NCBI GenBank assembly: GCA_963842335.1
Contig: CAWJGF010000024.1
Location: 62,001-126,000, forward strand
Direction of reading: 5' to 3'
Length of the DNA: 64,000 nt
Origin: PALSA-600 sp963842335
GTDB lineage: Bacteria; Actinomycetota; Thermoleophilia; Gaiellales; Gaiellaceae
Both the position numbers and the translations under genes were made by a program. Each line of letters opens with the position of its first letter. Position 1 is the stretch's first letter. Shown here piece after piece: positions 26,965-35,828 of the stretch. A model generated the notes under the pieces. It saw nothing but the letters and a program-made list of their open reading frames with translations, ran no database searches and was not told the DNA's origin.

Positions 26965-28249
26965 CTTCGCAGCGAACAGAGTCCCCGCCTGGCTCGTCGT
27001 CGTCCTCGCGGCGGCGCTGCCTCGCCTCGTCGTCCTCGCGGCCGAGCGCGGCAGCATCCTCAGCGCCTACACCGAGAAGAGCGATGACTTCGCACGCACG
27101 TTCGTCGCGAGCGGGACGTTCGGCTTCATCCCGAACCACCCGTCGGCGTACACGCAGCCGCTCTACAGCTTCTTCCTCATCCCGCTCTACTGGATCTTCG
27201 GGCGGACGTGGCTCGTCGTCGGGCTCGCGCAGACCGCCGTCGCGGCCGGGACGGCGGTACTCGTGCTCCTCATCGGCCGGCGGGTCGCCCCGCGCTTCGC
27301 CGTGCTCGCGGCCGTTGTCGCGACCCTCAACCCGTACCTGATCTGGCACGACGTCCACGTCAACCGCGAGATTGTCGACCAGTTCGTACTCGCAGCGATC
27401 GTGCTCACGACGCTCATCACCGTCGAGCGCCGCTCGGTCCGCTTCGCGGCGCTCACCGGGGCGTTGCTCGGGCTTGCTGTCCTCGGCAACAGCCGGCTGC
27501 TCGCGCTGCCGGTCGTCATCGCGGCGTACCTCGTCTGGCGCCTGCAGGCGCAACGCCTGCTCGCGGCGGGGCTCGTGGTCGCCGCCGCCGCAATCGTGAT
27601 CGCGCCGTGGGTGATCCGCAACGATGCGAACGTCGGGTGCGCCGCAATCACGACCGACGGGCGCGCTCTCTGGAAGGCGAACAACGCTGCGACGTACGCA
27701 ACGCTCGCGGCCGGCAAGTGGATCGACGACGTGCCGCAGCCGAGCAGCTTCCCGCCATCGCCGGAGTCGGCTGCCGCCTCGTTCAAGGAGAACCACCAGG
27801 TGATCCCGGTCGACGAGTGCGCGCAGATGCGTCAGTTCGAGCACCTGACCTTCGTCTTCTGGCGCGAGCACCCAGGCGAGAAGGCAAAGCTGATGGGCCA
27901 GGCGGTCGAGCTGCTGTGGGACCCGCGTTCGCACGAGACCCAGGGGCGCTCGGGCAAGGGCACGTGGCGCGATACGGCGCGTCGTGTGGGCGAGCCGCTC
28001 TACATCGTTCCGATCTACCTGCTGGCGGCGGCCGGGCTCTTCCTCGCGCCCCAGCCCTTTGTCGTGCTCGCGGTCCTGCTGCTCGCCTACAACACGCTCG
28101 CCGCGATGATCTTCGCGGGGACGACGCGCTACCGGGTCCCGTTCGACTTCCTGCTCGTCCTGCTCGCGTCGGCGACGGTCGACCGCCTGCTCAGCTCTTC
28201 GCGATACACGCGCGCGACGCCCTCCGTCGCCGCCGACGCCGAGAACTGA
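26957..28249 (+). CDS. GT39-like (GT-C) membrane glycosyltransferase
   Basis: 430 residues with about nine to ten membrane helices. In the first extracytoplasmic loop KSDDFARTFVASG holds the paired acidic residues typical of PMT/ArnT-type enzymes, followed by PSAYTQPLYSF. WHDVHVNREIVDQF resembles the later conserved loop. It should use a polyprenyl-phosphate sugar on the outer side of the membrane. The start is GTG 26957, and its 3' end overlaps the convergent GT4 gene by 121 nt, which is unusually long and may reflect an extended C-terminus on one of them. Confidence 0.85.
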   Translation: MRIFAANRVPAWLVVVLAAALPRLVVLAAERGSILSAYTEKSDDFARTFVASGTFGFIPNHPSAYTQPLYSFFLIPLYWIFGRTWLVVGLAQTAVAAGTAVLVLLIGRRVAPRFAVLAAVVATLNPYLIWHDVHVNREIVDQFVLAAIVLTTLITVERRSVRFAALTGALLGLAVLGNSRLLALPVVIAAYLVWRLQAQRLLAAGLVVAAAAIVIAPWVIRNDANVGCAAITTDGRALWKANNAATYATLAAGKWIDDVPQPSSFPPSPESAAASFKENHQVIPVDECAQMRQFEHLTFVFWREHPGEKAKLMGQAVELLWDPRSHETQGRSGKGTWRDTARRVGEPLYIVPIYLLAAAGLFLAPQPFVVLAVLLLAYNTLAAMIFAGTTRYRVPFDFLLVLLASATVDRLLSSSRYTRATPSVAADAEN

Positions 28250-29229
28250 GCAAGGGCCCGGCGCCGTGCGGCGGCGCCCAACGTGCGGACGCGCTCCGGG
28301 TCGCGTGCGAGCTCGACGATCGCGCGGGCGAGCGCTCCGGCATCTCCGACGGGCACGACGAGGCCCGACTCGTCGTCGGCGACGATCTCCGGCAGGCCGC
28401 CCACGTCCGACACGATTGCCGCACGACCACGTTCGGCGGCCTCGAGGGCGACCATCCCGAAGCCCTCGCCGCGTGACGGGACGACCGCGATCGCGTTGCG
28501 TTCGTACAGCGGCCCAGGCGGCGAGACGCGCCCCAGCAGCACGACGCCGTCGGGCGCCGTGGCGCGAAGCTCCGCCTCGAGAGGGCCTGCGCCGGCAAGC
28601 TCGAGGGTCAGGTTCGGCACGTCGCGCCGGGCCTCGGCGAAGGCGCGCAGGAGGATGTCGAAACCCTTGATCGGGATGAGGCGGCCGACGGCCACGAGCC
28701 GCGGCGCGTCCGGCGGCGGCGGCGGCTCCGGCCCCGGTTCGATGCCGTAGTGGACGACGGTGAACGCGTCCCGCGCAAACCCCTCGGTCTCGGAGAGATA
28801 GCGCGCGAGCCCGGCCGAGATCGCGATCTGGCGCTGCGCGAAGCGGCCCGCGGTGCGGTCGGCGACCGCGATCGCCTTCCGGTCGCGAAACTCGTTGAAC
28901 CCGTGCTTCGTCGAGATGCGCACGGGCACGCGCGCGAGCGCGGCCGCCGGCAGGCCGAGCACGTCGGCGTGCACGAGATGGGTGTGCAGGATGTCGGGTC
29001 GCCGCAACGCGAGTCGAACCGGCACCCGAGGGTCGAGATCGAAACGCATCCGCCACGCCTCGGTGGGCACACCCGCGGCGCGCATCCGGTCGATGAACTC
29101 GTGTGCGCCGGGCTCGTTCTCGTGCAGCACCAGCATCGATGCGTCGAAGCCCCCGTCGCGCAGGCCGGGCAGGAGCGACAGCAAGTGTGCTTCCGAGCCG
29201 GAGACGCCGGAGACCTTCTGTACGTGCAC
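28129..29229 (-). CDS. GT4 family glycosyltransferase
   Basis: 366 residues, GT-B fold. The N-terminal domain has a Gly-rich acceptor loop (KVSGVSGSEAHLLSLLPGL), and HTHLVHADVLG is a conserved GT4 segment. The C-terminal domain has VAVGRLIPIKGFDILL and the EX7E signature in GEGFGMVALEAAERG. It should act at the cytoplasmic face during repeat-unit assembly. GTG 29229 lies 8 nt after the stop of the next upstream GT4. The last ~40 residues overlap the end of the GT39 gene and look weakly conserved. Confidence 0.9.
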   Translation of the reverse strand: MHVQKVSGVSGSEAHLLSLLPGLRDGGFDASMLVLHENEPGAHEFIDRMRAAGVPTEAWRMRFDLDPRVPVRLALRRPDILHTHLVHADVLGLPAAALARVPVRISTKHGFNEFRDRKAIAVADRTAGRFAQRQIAISAGLARYLSETEGFARDAFTVVHYGIEPGPEPPPPPDAPRLVAVGRLIPIKGFDILLRAFAEARRDVPNLTLELAGAGPLEAELRATAPDGVVLLGRVSPPGPLYERNAIAVVPSRGEGFGMVALEAAERGRAAIVSDVGGLPEIVADDESGLVVPVGDAGALARAIVELARDPERVRTLGAAARRRALAQFSASAATEGVARVYREELSRRSTVADASRTSRKSNGTR

Positions 29230-29237
29230 GACGCGCG

Positions 29238-30263
29238 TCAGGCGGACTCCACGACCGCGAGGATCCGCTCGGCCCAGGTGCTCGACGAGTGATCCGCCTC
29301 GACGCGCCGGCGCAGATCGCGTCCCAACTCACGCCGCTGCTCGGGTGTTCGACCGGCGATCCACGTCAGCCCGCGCGCGATCCCTTCGACGTCGTTTCGG
29401 TCGAAGCGAATCTCCTCCTCGAGCAGCACGACGAAGCTCGGATTGGACGCGAGCACCGGCAGGCAGCTTGCGCAGGCCTCGAAGACGACCTTGTCGAGGG
29501 AGCCTTCGGCGGTGTTGTTCACGAGCACGTCGGTCTGCGCGAACGTCTCGGGGAGTCGCGTGCGCGGTACCGGCGGCTCGACCCGCACCGCGTCGCTCGC
29601 GAGCTTCTGGAGGTAGGCCAGATGCTCCTGCTCCTCACGTGTCTCGGACGGTCCGCGGATCTCGAGCTCGACATCGACTCCTCGCTCGCGCACGAGCAGC
29701 ACGGCCTTGACGATCGACTCGAGCCCTTTCGCCGGCGATGTGCGCCCGAGGGCGAGCGCGCGCAGCGGCGGCGAGACGTCGCCGCGTTCCTGACACGGGA
29801 ACTGGTCCATGTCGATGCCATGGCCGATCGGGATCACCTTGTCCGACGGCAGCGGAAACGAGCCGCGCGCGACACTGACGACCTTGTTCGAGCAGCGCTC
29901 GGCGAGGCGCAGCAGCCTGCTCGGCTTCCAGTGGGTGAACCACAGAACGACCGGCACGCCGGCGAGCCGAAGCGGGCACGCGAGGACTGCGTAGATCGGG
30001 CTCATGTGAGCGATCAGCCCGATCGGCCGATGGCGCATGCTGCGGATGAGCGCCCACTCGTAGTTGAGGCCGCGCCGAAGCCGCGTCGGAGCACCGATCA
30101 CGTAGATCGTGCAGTTGTCGGGCAGCACGCCGGGGACCGCGCGCAACGCGATCACGATCACCTCGTCGACCCGCTCCGCGAGCGCTCGCACCATCGCGGT
30201 CGCCGCGGCGAGATTCGGATGCTCGGGATCGATCTGCTGGGTGACGAAGACGATCCGGCGCAC
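29238..30263 (-). CDS. GT4 family glycosyltransferase
   Basis: 341 residues. The N-terminus RRIVFVTQQID begins the acceptor domain, and LWFTHWKPSRLLRLAE is a central loop typical of one GT4 branch. The donor domain contains ALGRTSPAKGLESI and, in place of the canonical EX7E, TAEGSLDKVVFEACASCLP, so the first Glu-containing motif is slightly altered. GTG 30263 is supported by a TAGATT hexamer 6 nt upstream. It is one of four consecutive reverse-strand GT4 genes that follow the flippase. Confidence 0.88.
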   Translation of the reverse strand: MRRIVFVTQQIDPEHPNLAAATAMVRALAERVDEVIVIALRAVPGVLPDNCTIYVIGAPTRLRRGLNYEWALIRSMRHRPIGLIAHMSPIYAVLACPLRLAGVPVVLWFTHWKPSRLLRLAERCSNKVVSVARGSFPLPSDKVIPIGHGIDMDQFPCQERGDVSPPLRALALGRTSPAKGLESIVKAVLLVRERGVDVELEIRGPSETREEQEHLAYLQKLASDAVRVEPPVPRTRLPETFAQTDVLVNNTAEGSLDKVVFEACASCLPVLASNPSFVVLLEEEIRFDRNDVEGIARGLTWIAGRTPEQRRELGRDLRRRVEADHSSSTWAERILAVVESA

Positions 30264-30269
30264 GCGGCG

Positions 30270-30275
30270 AATCTA
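30270..30275 (-). promoter_or_regulatory. candidate leaderless -10 (TAGATT)
   Basis: On the reverse strand, 6 nt before GTG 30263. The TAG is the stop codon of the upstream GT4 gene. Confidence 0.4.
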
Positions 30276-31364
30276 CCGGTCGACCGCTGTCGCCACGAGC
30301 GACGCGACGCGCTCGGCGTACTCCTCGGGCGGCGTCAGCAGGCCGGCCGCCGACGGCCGCGCCCGAGCGGCGAGACGTTCGGCAAGCGCGCGGTCGGAGG
30401 CCAGCCGGACGAGCGCCTCCGCGAGCGCAGGAACGTCGCCGACCGGGACGAGCAGGCCGTTCTCGCCGTCGCGCACGGCATCCGGGATGCCGCCGCCGGT
30501 CGAGCCGATCACCGGCCGCCCGCGGGCGAGCGACTCGATCGCGACCCGCGGCAGGCCCTCCGAGAACGACGGGAGGACGAGCGCCCAGACGCGGTCGAGA
30601 AGCTCCGCGACCTGAACGGGCTCGAGCCGCCGGTGCCAGACCGTCTGCTCGGGCAGGTCGCGGAGAAGCGCCTCGACGACCTCCACGCGGCGGCCGTCAC
30701 CCACCAGTTCGAGGGTCACGCCGGGAAGCCGAGGTGCGGCGGCACGCCAGGCTGCGACCAGGCCGTCGATGTTCTTGTACCGCTCGAGCACGCCCACGAA
30801 CCCGAGGCGCGCCTCCGCCGGCAGCGGTAGCGGCTCGCGCTCGACGAACGCTCCGATCTCGGTGTACGTGTGGAAGACAGCAGCCGGCTCGACCCCGAGC
30901 GCACGCACCATCCCAGCCGTGAACTCAGAGACGGTGCGCACCGCATCCGCCCGGCGCACCGCGAGCTCCGCGGCGCGATCCGCAAGCGGCGCGGCGAGCT
31001 TCCGGAGCGGAGATCCGTAGAGACGCGAAGCAGTCGTCCAGTCTCCGTGGATCTCCACGATCACCTTCGCCCGCGAGCGGGCGAGCGCCCGTCCGGCGAG
31101 CGCGACGAGGCCCTCGTACGGGCTTTGTGCGATCACCGCGTCGGGCCGGAACGAACGCAGCTCGCGGGCGACCACGAACGGAGCGCGCAGATAGAAGAGC
31201 CTGCCTTCGAGGAGCGTGAAGCGCGGCAGCACGCCCGAACCGGCGCCGGCCGTGCCGAGCACGTGCAGATCGAGGACGCGGCCGAGAGCGGCGAACTTGC
31301 GCGCGTGCGTCACGGCGAGCGGCCGCGCGTAGCGCGTCCGCCCAACGAAGAGAACACGCCTCAC
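30273..31364 (-). CDS. GT4 family glycosyltransferase
   Basis: 363 residues. It begins RRVLFVGRTRYARPLAV. The acceptor domain has IVEIHGDWTTASRLYGS, and the donor domain has GFVGVLERYKNIDGLV and the EX7E signature in FSEGLPRVAIESLARGRP. GTG 31364 overlaps the stop of the preceding GT4 gene (GTGA), so the short reading is chosen. A longer open frame upstream is only the antisense-free shadow of the neighbouring gene. Likely role: cytoplasmic addition of one sugar to the lipid-linked chain. Confidence 0.9.
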   Translation of the reverse strand: MRRVLFVGRTRYARPLAVTHARKFAALGRVLDLHVLGTAGAGSGVLPRFTLLEGRLFYLRAPFVVARELRSFRPDAVIAQSPYEGLVALAGRALARSRAKVIVEIHGDWTTASRLYGSPLRKLAAPLADRAAELAVRRADAVRTVSEFTAGMVRALGVEPAAVFHTYTEIGAFVEREPLPLPAEARLGFVGVLERYKNIDGLVAAWRAAAPRLPGVTLELVGDGRRVEVVEALLRDLPEQTVWHRRLEPVQVAELLDRVWALVLPSFSEGLPRVAIESLARGRPVIGSTGGGIPDAVRDGENGLLVPVGDVPALAEALVRLASDRALAERLAARARPSAAGLLTPPEEYAERVASLVATAVDR

Positions 31365-32464
31365 GAAGCGGCGCCGGACAGGATCTCGAGCAGACGGCCG
31401 TACACGCGAGTGCGACTGTACCGCTCCACCGAGGGAGCAGCGTTGGCGCGAAGCCGAGCCGCCAGACCGGGCTCGGCGAGGTACCTGCGCACGGCCGCGG
31501 TCAGCGCGGTGCTGTCGCGCGCGGGAACGAGCAGGCCGTTCTCGCCGTCGGTCACCACCTCCGCAACGCCGCCGACGGCGGTCGCGATCACCGGCGTTCC
31601 GGCCGCGAGCGACTCGACGATGCCGTGCGGGAAGTTCTCCCAGCTCGAGGAGAGGATCGAGGCGTCCGCTGCGCGGAAGAGCTCGAGCACGGTCTCGCGC
31701 GGCTGCGCGCCAAGGAACGTCGCACCGCCGAGCGCCTCGAGCCGGGCGCGGTCGGGGCCGTCGCCGGCAATCACGAGCCGCACGCCCGCCTGACGTGCCG
31801 CGTCGATCGCGAGCTCGAGCGACTTCTGCTCCGTCAGCCGGCCCCCGAAGACGAGCGTCGGCGTCTCGAACCCATGGCGCGCGCGCAGCTCGTCGCGCTC
31901 CGGCAGGCTGCTGACGTCGGGCGCAGGGTTCGGCAGCACCGTGACCCGCTCGGGCGGCACGCCCCACCCTGCGGTCAGCTCGGCGAGAAACGCGCTCGGG
32001 CAGACCAGATGGGCCGCACGCTGCACGATCGCATCGCGCGCCGCGCGAAGCGGCCACGTGCGCGCCGAGCGCGCGGCCTGGAACTCCGCGAGCGAACCGT
32101 CGTGCAGCCCGCGCCGCCGTGCGCGCTCGAACGCCGGGTCGGCGGTCAGCTTCAGCACATAGGGCCGCCGCGCGAGCAGCGACCCGGCGCCGCTGCGGCC
32201 GAACATCCCCGTCGAGTAGACGACATCGGCCGTGCGGGCGAGCCGCCGCACCGCGGCGAGCGAGCGCAGGTGCCGCACGCCCGGCGGAGCCCCGCGCGGC
32301 ACCCAGTCGACTGGGTACGGGCGCGGCGCGGGCTGCGCGTCGGCGGTCACGATCACATGCGGCTCGTGGCCGTGCTCCTGCAGGAACGCCGCCACCTCGG
32401 GCGCGTGGGTCGCCGGGCCGCCGACATCCGGCGGCCAGATCCCCGAGACGATCAGGACCTTCAC
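31361..32464 (-). CDS. GT4 family glycosyltransferase
   Basis: 367 residues. KVLIVSGIWPPDVGGPATH is the classic N-terminal Gly-rich loop of GT4 enzymes; VYSTGMFGRSG and KLTADPAFERARR follow. The donor domain contains LVFGGRLTEQKSLELAI and the EX7E motif in WENFPHGIVESLAAGTP. GTG 32464 overlaps the flippase stop (GTGA), which points to coupling between the flippase and the transferase genes. Donor and acceptor are not known. Confidence 0.92.
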   Translation of the reverse strand: MKVLIVSGIWPPDVGGPATHAPEVAAFLQEHGHEPHVIVTADAQPAPRPYPVDWVPRGAPPGVRHLRSLAAVRRLARTADVVYSTGMFGRSGAGSLLARRPYVLKLTADPAFERARRRGLHDGSLAEFQAARSARTWPLRAARDAIVQRAAHLVCPSAFLAELTAGWGVPPERVTVLPNPAPDVSSLPERDELRARHGFETPTLVFGGRLTEQKSLELAIDAARQAGVRLVIAGDGPDRARLEALGGATFLGAQPRETVLELFRAADASILSSSWENFPHGIVESLAAGTPVIATAVGGVAEVVTDGENGLLVPARDSTALTAAVRRYLAEPGLAARLRANAAPSVERYSRTRVYGRLLEILSGAAS

Positions 32465-33729
32465 GGGGCGACCCGCCGGATCTCGGGCCGGAGACGCGCC
32501 AGCAGCACGGCCCAGACGAGACAGAACGCAACCGTCGACGCGAGGAGCGCCAGGGCGCCTCCCGTGGCACCCCACAGCGACGCAAAAGCGACCATCGCCG
32601 GCACGAACACGACTGCCTCGATCCCGTGGGTCAGGACCCGCAGTCCTGGACGGCCGATCGTCACCGGCAGTGTCTTCGTCCAGCCGAACACGAACTGGAG
32701 CGCCGCCACGACGACCACGATCCGTGCGGCATCGGTTGCGTGCACGCGGTAGGCCTGGCCGTAGACCGTACCCATGAACCACGGCATGATCACCCAGAGC
32801 ACCGGAACGACGACGACCATCGCGCCCGCCGTGCTGGCGATGTACCGCTTCAGGAGTCGAATCACCCGCTCGCGGTCACCGCGTTCGTAGTCCGACGTCT
32901 GCTCGGCGAGCAGCACGAGCCGCGCGGGCGAACTCAGGGCGCCGAACGCCGTCAAAGGCACCTGCGCGTTGCGGAAGAAGCCCGCCTGGAACGGAGCGAT
33001 CGCACCCATCAGCATCGTGCCGAACACCGCACGCAGCGAGGTGAGGCTCGACGCGACGGTCGACTGGATGACGAACGTCCTGACGTCGCGGCCGTCGTCG
33101 CCGAGCGGTGAGCGCGTGGCCGCCGGAAACCGTCGGTAGGCGAGCAGCCCGACGGCACTGACGGAAACCGTCGCAAGCACCTGGGCGAGCAGCAGGCCGG
33201 TGATCGCGCCGGTGACCCCCCAGAGCGCGCCGAGGCCCGTGCCGGCGAGCCGCAGTCCCATCGCGACCGCGAAGAAGATGCCGCGCACGTCGTAGCGCCC
33301 CCGCAGGATCAACGCTCCGCCGGCGATTCCCTCGGGTGCCTGGGCAGGCGGGATGAACGCGCCGACGAGCATCGGCAGCGCGACACCCGGCCAGATGAGA
33401 TGGGAGAAGGCCGCCAGCACGGCGATCAGCACCATGGCGAGCAGGCCGCCCGCGATCTTCACCCCGAGCGCGATCTCGAAGAGCCGGCGGAGTCGACCCC
33501 AGTCCTTGGTCGTCGTGTACCGGAAGCCGTACTTGATGAGCGCCTCGTCGATCGTCAGGTCGAGGAGCAACTGGAAGAACCCGACCGTCGAGAGCACGAT
33601 CGCGTAGCGGGCGTAGTCATGCAGGCCGAGCACGTGGGTCGCGACGACCGACGTGGCGAAGCCGAGGACAGTGGCCGTGTAGACGCCGACCGCAGTCACC
33701 GTGCGCCGGCCCAACAGGCGAGGAGCCAT
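32461..33729 (-). CDS. Wzx-like polysaccharide flippase
   Basis: 422 residues with about 12 hydrophobic helices. The first segment, TVTAVGVYTATVLGFATSVV, and the following LGLHDYARYAIVLSTVGFF are typical of the O-antigen/teichuronic flippase branch of the MOP superfamily. It should flip undecaprenyl-linked repeat units to the outside for the Wzy-type polymerase encoded divergently. ATG 33729 is preceded at 11 nt by TATAGT, half of a palindrome shared with that polymerase gene. Four GT4 genes follow in the same unit. Confidence 0.88.
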   Translation of the reverse strand: MAPRLLGRRTVTAVGVYTATVLGFATSVVATHVLGLHDYARYAIVLSTVGFFQLLLDLTIDEALIKYGFRYTTTKDWGRLRRLFEIALGVKIAGGLLAMVLIAVLAAFSHLIWPGVALPMLVGAFIPPAQAPEGIAGGALILRGRYDVRGIFFAVAMGLRLAGTGLGALWGVTGAITGLLLAQVLATVSVSAVGLLAYRRFPAATRSPLGDDGRDVRTFVIQSTVASSLTSLRAVFGTMLMGAIAPFQAGFFRNAQVPLTAFGALSSPARLVLLAEQTSDYERGDRERVIRLLKRYIASTAGAMVVVVPVLWVIMPWFMGTVYGQAYRVHATDAARIVVVVAALQFVFGWTKTLPVTIGRPGLRVLTHGIEAVVFVPAMVAFASLWGATGGALALLASTVAFCLVWAVLLARLRPEIRRVAP

Positions 33730-33740
33730 CGTGAGCAGCG

Positions 33741-33748
33741 ACTATAGT
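33741..33748. promoter_or_regulatory. palindromic bidirectional -10 (within CGACTATAGTCG)
   Basis: The 12-nt perfect palindrome at 33739-33750 presents TATAGT on both strands. On + it ends 9 nt before GTG 33758 and on - it ends 11 nt before ATG 33729. One site could therefore serve both the flippase and the polymerase genes. Confidence 0.5.
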
Positions 33749-33757
33749 CGTGGGCTT

Positions 33758-35107
33758 GTGACGCGCCCCTCGGCCTCCGGCGGCGTGACGAGCGAGAGGA
33801 TGTCGCCGGCTGCTGCGATCCTCGCGTTCGCCGTCCCGTTCGTCTTTCTGCATCCGCACTACCAACGGTCGGTCTCGGTCGGCCCGGTGACTGCCGACCT
33901 CAGCGACTTCGCCATCCTCGCGGCGGTTGTCGCTGCGTTCGTCTCGGGCGTGCGCGACGGCTTTGCCCCGCTACGCGGCGCACGGTCCGTCTGGGTCCCG
34001 CTCGTCCTGTTCTGCCTCGTGCTCCTCGCGAGCCTCGGCTGGGCGCGCCATGCCGACCCGGCCTACGGCATCAAGGATCACACGGTCAGTGCGCTCAAGT
34101 TCGTCGAGTACGTCTTCCTGGCCGCGGCGGCGCCACTCGCGCTCCGCCGCGATGTCGACCGGCGCGGGTTCTTCTGGGCGGTCGCGCTCTGGTCGGCGTT
34201 CCTGACGCTGATCGCCCTGCTGCAGTTTCTCGGCGTCGTGAACGAGTTCAAGGGGCGGCGGCCGCAGCAGCGCGAGCCGTCGTACATCGGCGTGCACGAC
34301 CTCGGCGCATTCTCCGGCGCTGCGCTCTCGATCGGCTTCGCGTCGATCCTCGTCGCCATCCGGAAGCGCCCAGGGATCTGCGGCGGCGTCGCGGGCGCGC
34401 TCGGCATCTCGATTGCGGCGGCGCTCGACTCCGTGGGCGGGATGCTGGTCACAGCCGTCGCCGGCTGGGCACTTGCCCGCCGGCGGGCGCCCGTGACGAT
34501 CCGCCGCACGCTCGCCGTGCTGGCGGTCTGCGCGCTCGTCACCGTCGCTGCGGTGACGCTGCGCGGGTCGGCGATCAAGTCGTTCCTACGGTTCCTCGGC
34601 GTCGCGCCCGCGACGAGGAGTGAGACACACCAGATCCAGACGTACGCGCAGCGAACTCTGCTCGCCTACATCGGCCTGCAGATCTGGGTGCACCATCCGG
34701 TGCTCGGTGTCGGCTGGCAGGAATCCGAGCTGCCGCATTCGTTCGATCCGTATCTCGCGCGCGCGCACGCGCGATTCCGTAGCGCAGCGCCGCAGTCGTT
34801 CCCGTCGCCCGAGCACAAGTGGGGCGTCCAGAACGGGCCGATTCAGACGCTCTCCGACCTCGGCATCGTCGGCGCGCTCCTGCTCGCCGCAACGGTCCTC
34901 GCTGCCTTCCGGCTGCTCGTGCGCGTCGCCGCGCGCGGCCCACCCGCGCTCCTTTGGTCGGCGATCATCGGGACCGGCTGGCTGCTGTTCGCGCTCGCGG
35001 TCTTCACCGGCTCGGGCCTGCTGCCCGGCCTGCCGGTGGATGCCCTGCTGTGGCTCGCGATCGGCCTCGCCGTGTCACTTCACAATTCGCTTCCGGACGA
35101 CGGGTAG
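33758..35107 (+). CDS. O-antigen ligase/Wzy-like polymerase
   Basis: About 449 residues with some 11-12 membrane helices. The large periplasmic loop between residues ~290 and ~350 has VLGVGWQESELPHSF and SPEHKWGVQNGPIQTLSDLG, which match the Wzy_C loop of ligase/polymerase proteins. It should polymerise or transfer the flipped repeat unit outside the membrane. GTG 33758 is chosen because TATAGT lies 9 nt before it; in-frame GTG 33731 or 33785 and ATG 33800 are alternatives. It starts a forward unit with a methyltransferase, an SDR and a GT4. Confidence 0.85.
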   Translation: MTRPSASGGVTSERMSPAAAILAFAVPFVFLHPHYQRSVSVGPVTADLSDFAILAAVVAAFVSGVRDGFAPLRGARSVWVPLVLFCLVLLASLGWARHADPAYGIKDHTVSALKFVEYVFLAAAAPLALRRDVDRRGFFWAVALWSAFLTLIALLQFLGVVNEFKGRRPQQREPSYIGVHDLGAFSGAALSIGFASILVAIRKRPGICGGVAGALGISIAAALDSVGGMLVTAVAGWALARRRAPVTIRRTLAVLAVCALVTVAAVTLRGSAIKSFLRFLGVAPATRSETHQIQTYAQRTLLAYIGLQIWVHHPVLGVGWQESELPHSFDPYLARAHARFRSAAPQSFPSPEHKWGVQNGPIQTLSDLGIVGALLLAATVLAAFRLLVRVAARGPPALLWSAIIGTGWLLFALAVFTGSGLLPGLPVDALLWLAIGLAVSLHNSLPDDG

Positions 35108-35110
35108 GGT
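35105..35110 (+). promoter_or_regulatory. candidate leaderless -10 (TAGGGT)
   Basis: TAGGGT ends 7 nt before GTG 35118, and its TAG is the stop codon of the ligase gene. Confidence 0.4.
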
Positions 35111-35117
35111 GCCCGCC

Positions 35118-35828
35118 GTGCCCGGAGCCGACCACACCTGGCCGGGAAGAGATCATCGCGAGCCGAGCCGCAGCCTGCCCGGCTGGTCGATTCGCCGGCC
35201 CCTCGCGGACTGGCTCCGCGCCGAAGGGGCCGCCGCCGCCGGGAAGCGGCTGCTCGACGTCGGCTGCGGAGTGAAGCCGTACTACCCCTTCTTCGACACG
35301 GCAGCCGAGTATGTCGGCGTCGACGTTCAGGAGAATCCGCAGGCCGACCTGCACGGCGCGGTCGAGGACCTGCCTGTCGCGGCCGGATCGTTCGACATCG
35401 TCCTCTGCACGCAAGTGCTGGAGCACGTCGACGATCCGGCAACAGCAGTCCGCGAGTTGCATCGCGTCACGGCTCCAGGCGGGCGGGTGCTGGCGTCGAC
35501 CCACGGCGTGATGCTCTACCACCCGAACCCGCAGGACTACTGGCGGTGGACGCACACAGGTCTCGAAAAGCTGTTTCGGGACAACGGCGACTGGGCCCGG
35601 GTCGACGTCGAGCCCGGTGCGGGCACCGCAGCGGCGCTCGCAGTGCTGCTCGCGCAGTTCGTGCACCTGCTGGCCAAGCGCGCGGGCGCGCCCCGCCTCG
35701 CACGGCCGCTCGTCGCGGGGCTGAACAGCGCAGCCGCCGCCATCGACGCGCGCATCCCTGACCTGCGCGCGAAGCAGGCCGGCGCGCTCTTCGCCAACCT
35801 GCATGTCACCGCGGTGAAGGCGGCGTGA
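35118..35828 (+). CDS. class I SAM-dependent methyltransferase
   Basis: 236 residues. KRLLDVGCGVKPYYPFF is motif I and FDIVLCTQVLEHVDDP is motif II, both of the Methyltransf_11 type; HGVMLYHPNPQDYWRWT is often seen in glycan-cluster members. The last ~70 residues are hydrophobic/helical and may bind membrane or acceptor. It probably methylates a sugar or lipid-linked intermediate. GTG 35118 is preferred over GTG 35109 because of TAGGGT at 7 nt. Confidence 0.87.
   Translation: MPGADHTWPGRDHREPSRSLPGWSIRRPLADWLRAEGAAAAGKRLLDVGCGVKPYYPFFDTAAEYVGVDVQENPQADLHGAVEDLPVAAGSFDIVLCTQVLEHVDDPATAVRELHRVTAPGGRVLASTHGVMLYHPNPQDYWRWTHTGLEKLFRDNGDWARVDVEPGAGTAAALAVLLAQFVHLLAKRAGAPRLARPLVAGLNSAAAAIDARIPDLRAKQAGALFANLHVTAVKAA

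Noticed and set aside
30273..32585. One 770-codon reverse frame covering two GT4 genes
   Set aside because: Only the last 363 codons look like a protein. The rest is Arg/Ala-rich text in the wrong frame of the adjacent GT4, and a GTGA overlap marks the true start at 31364.
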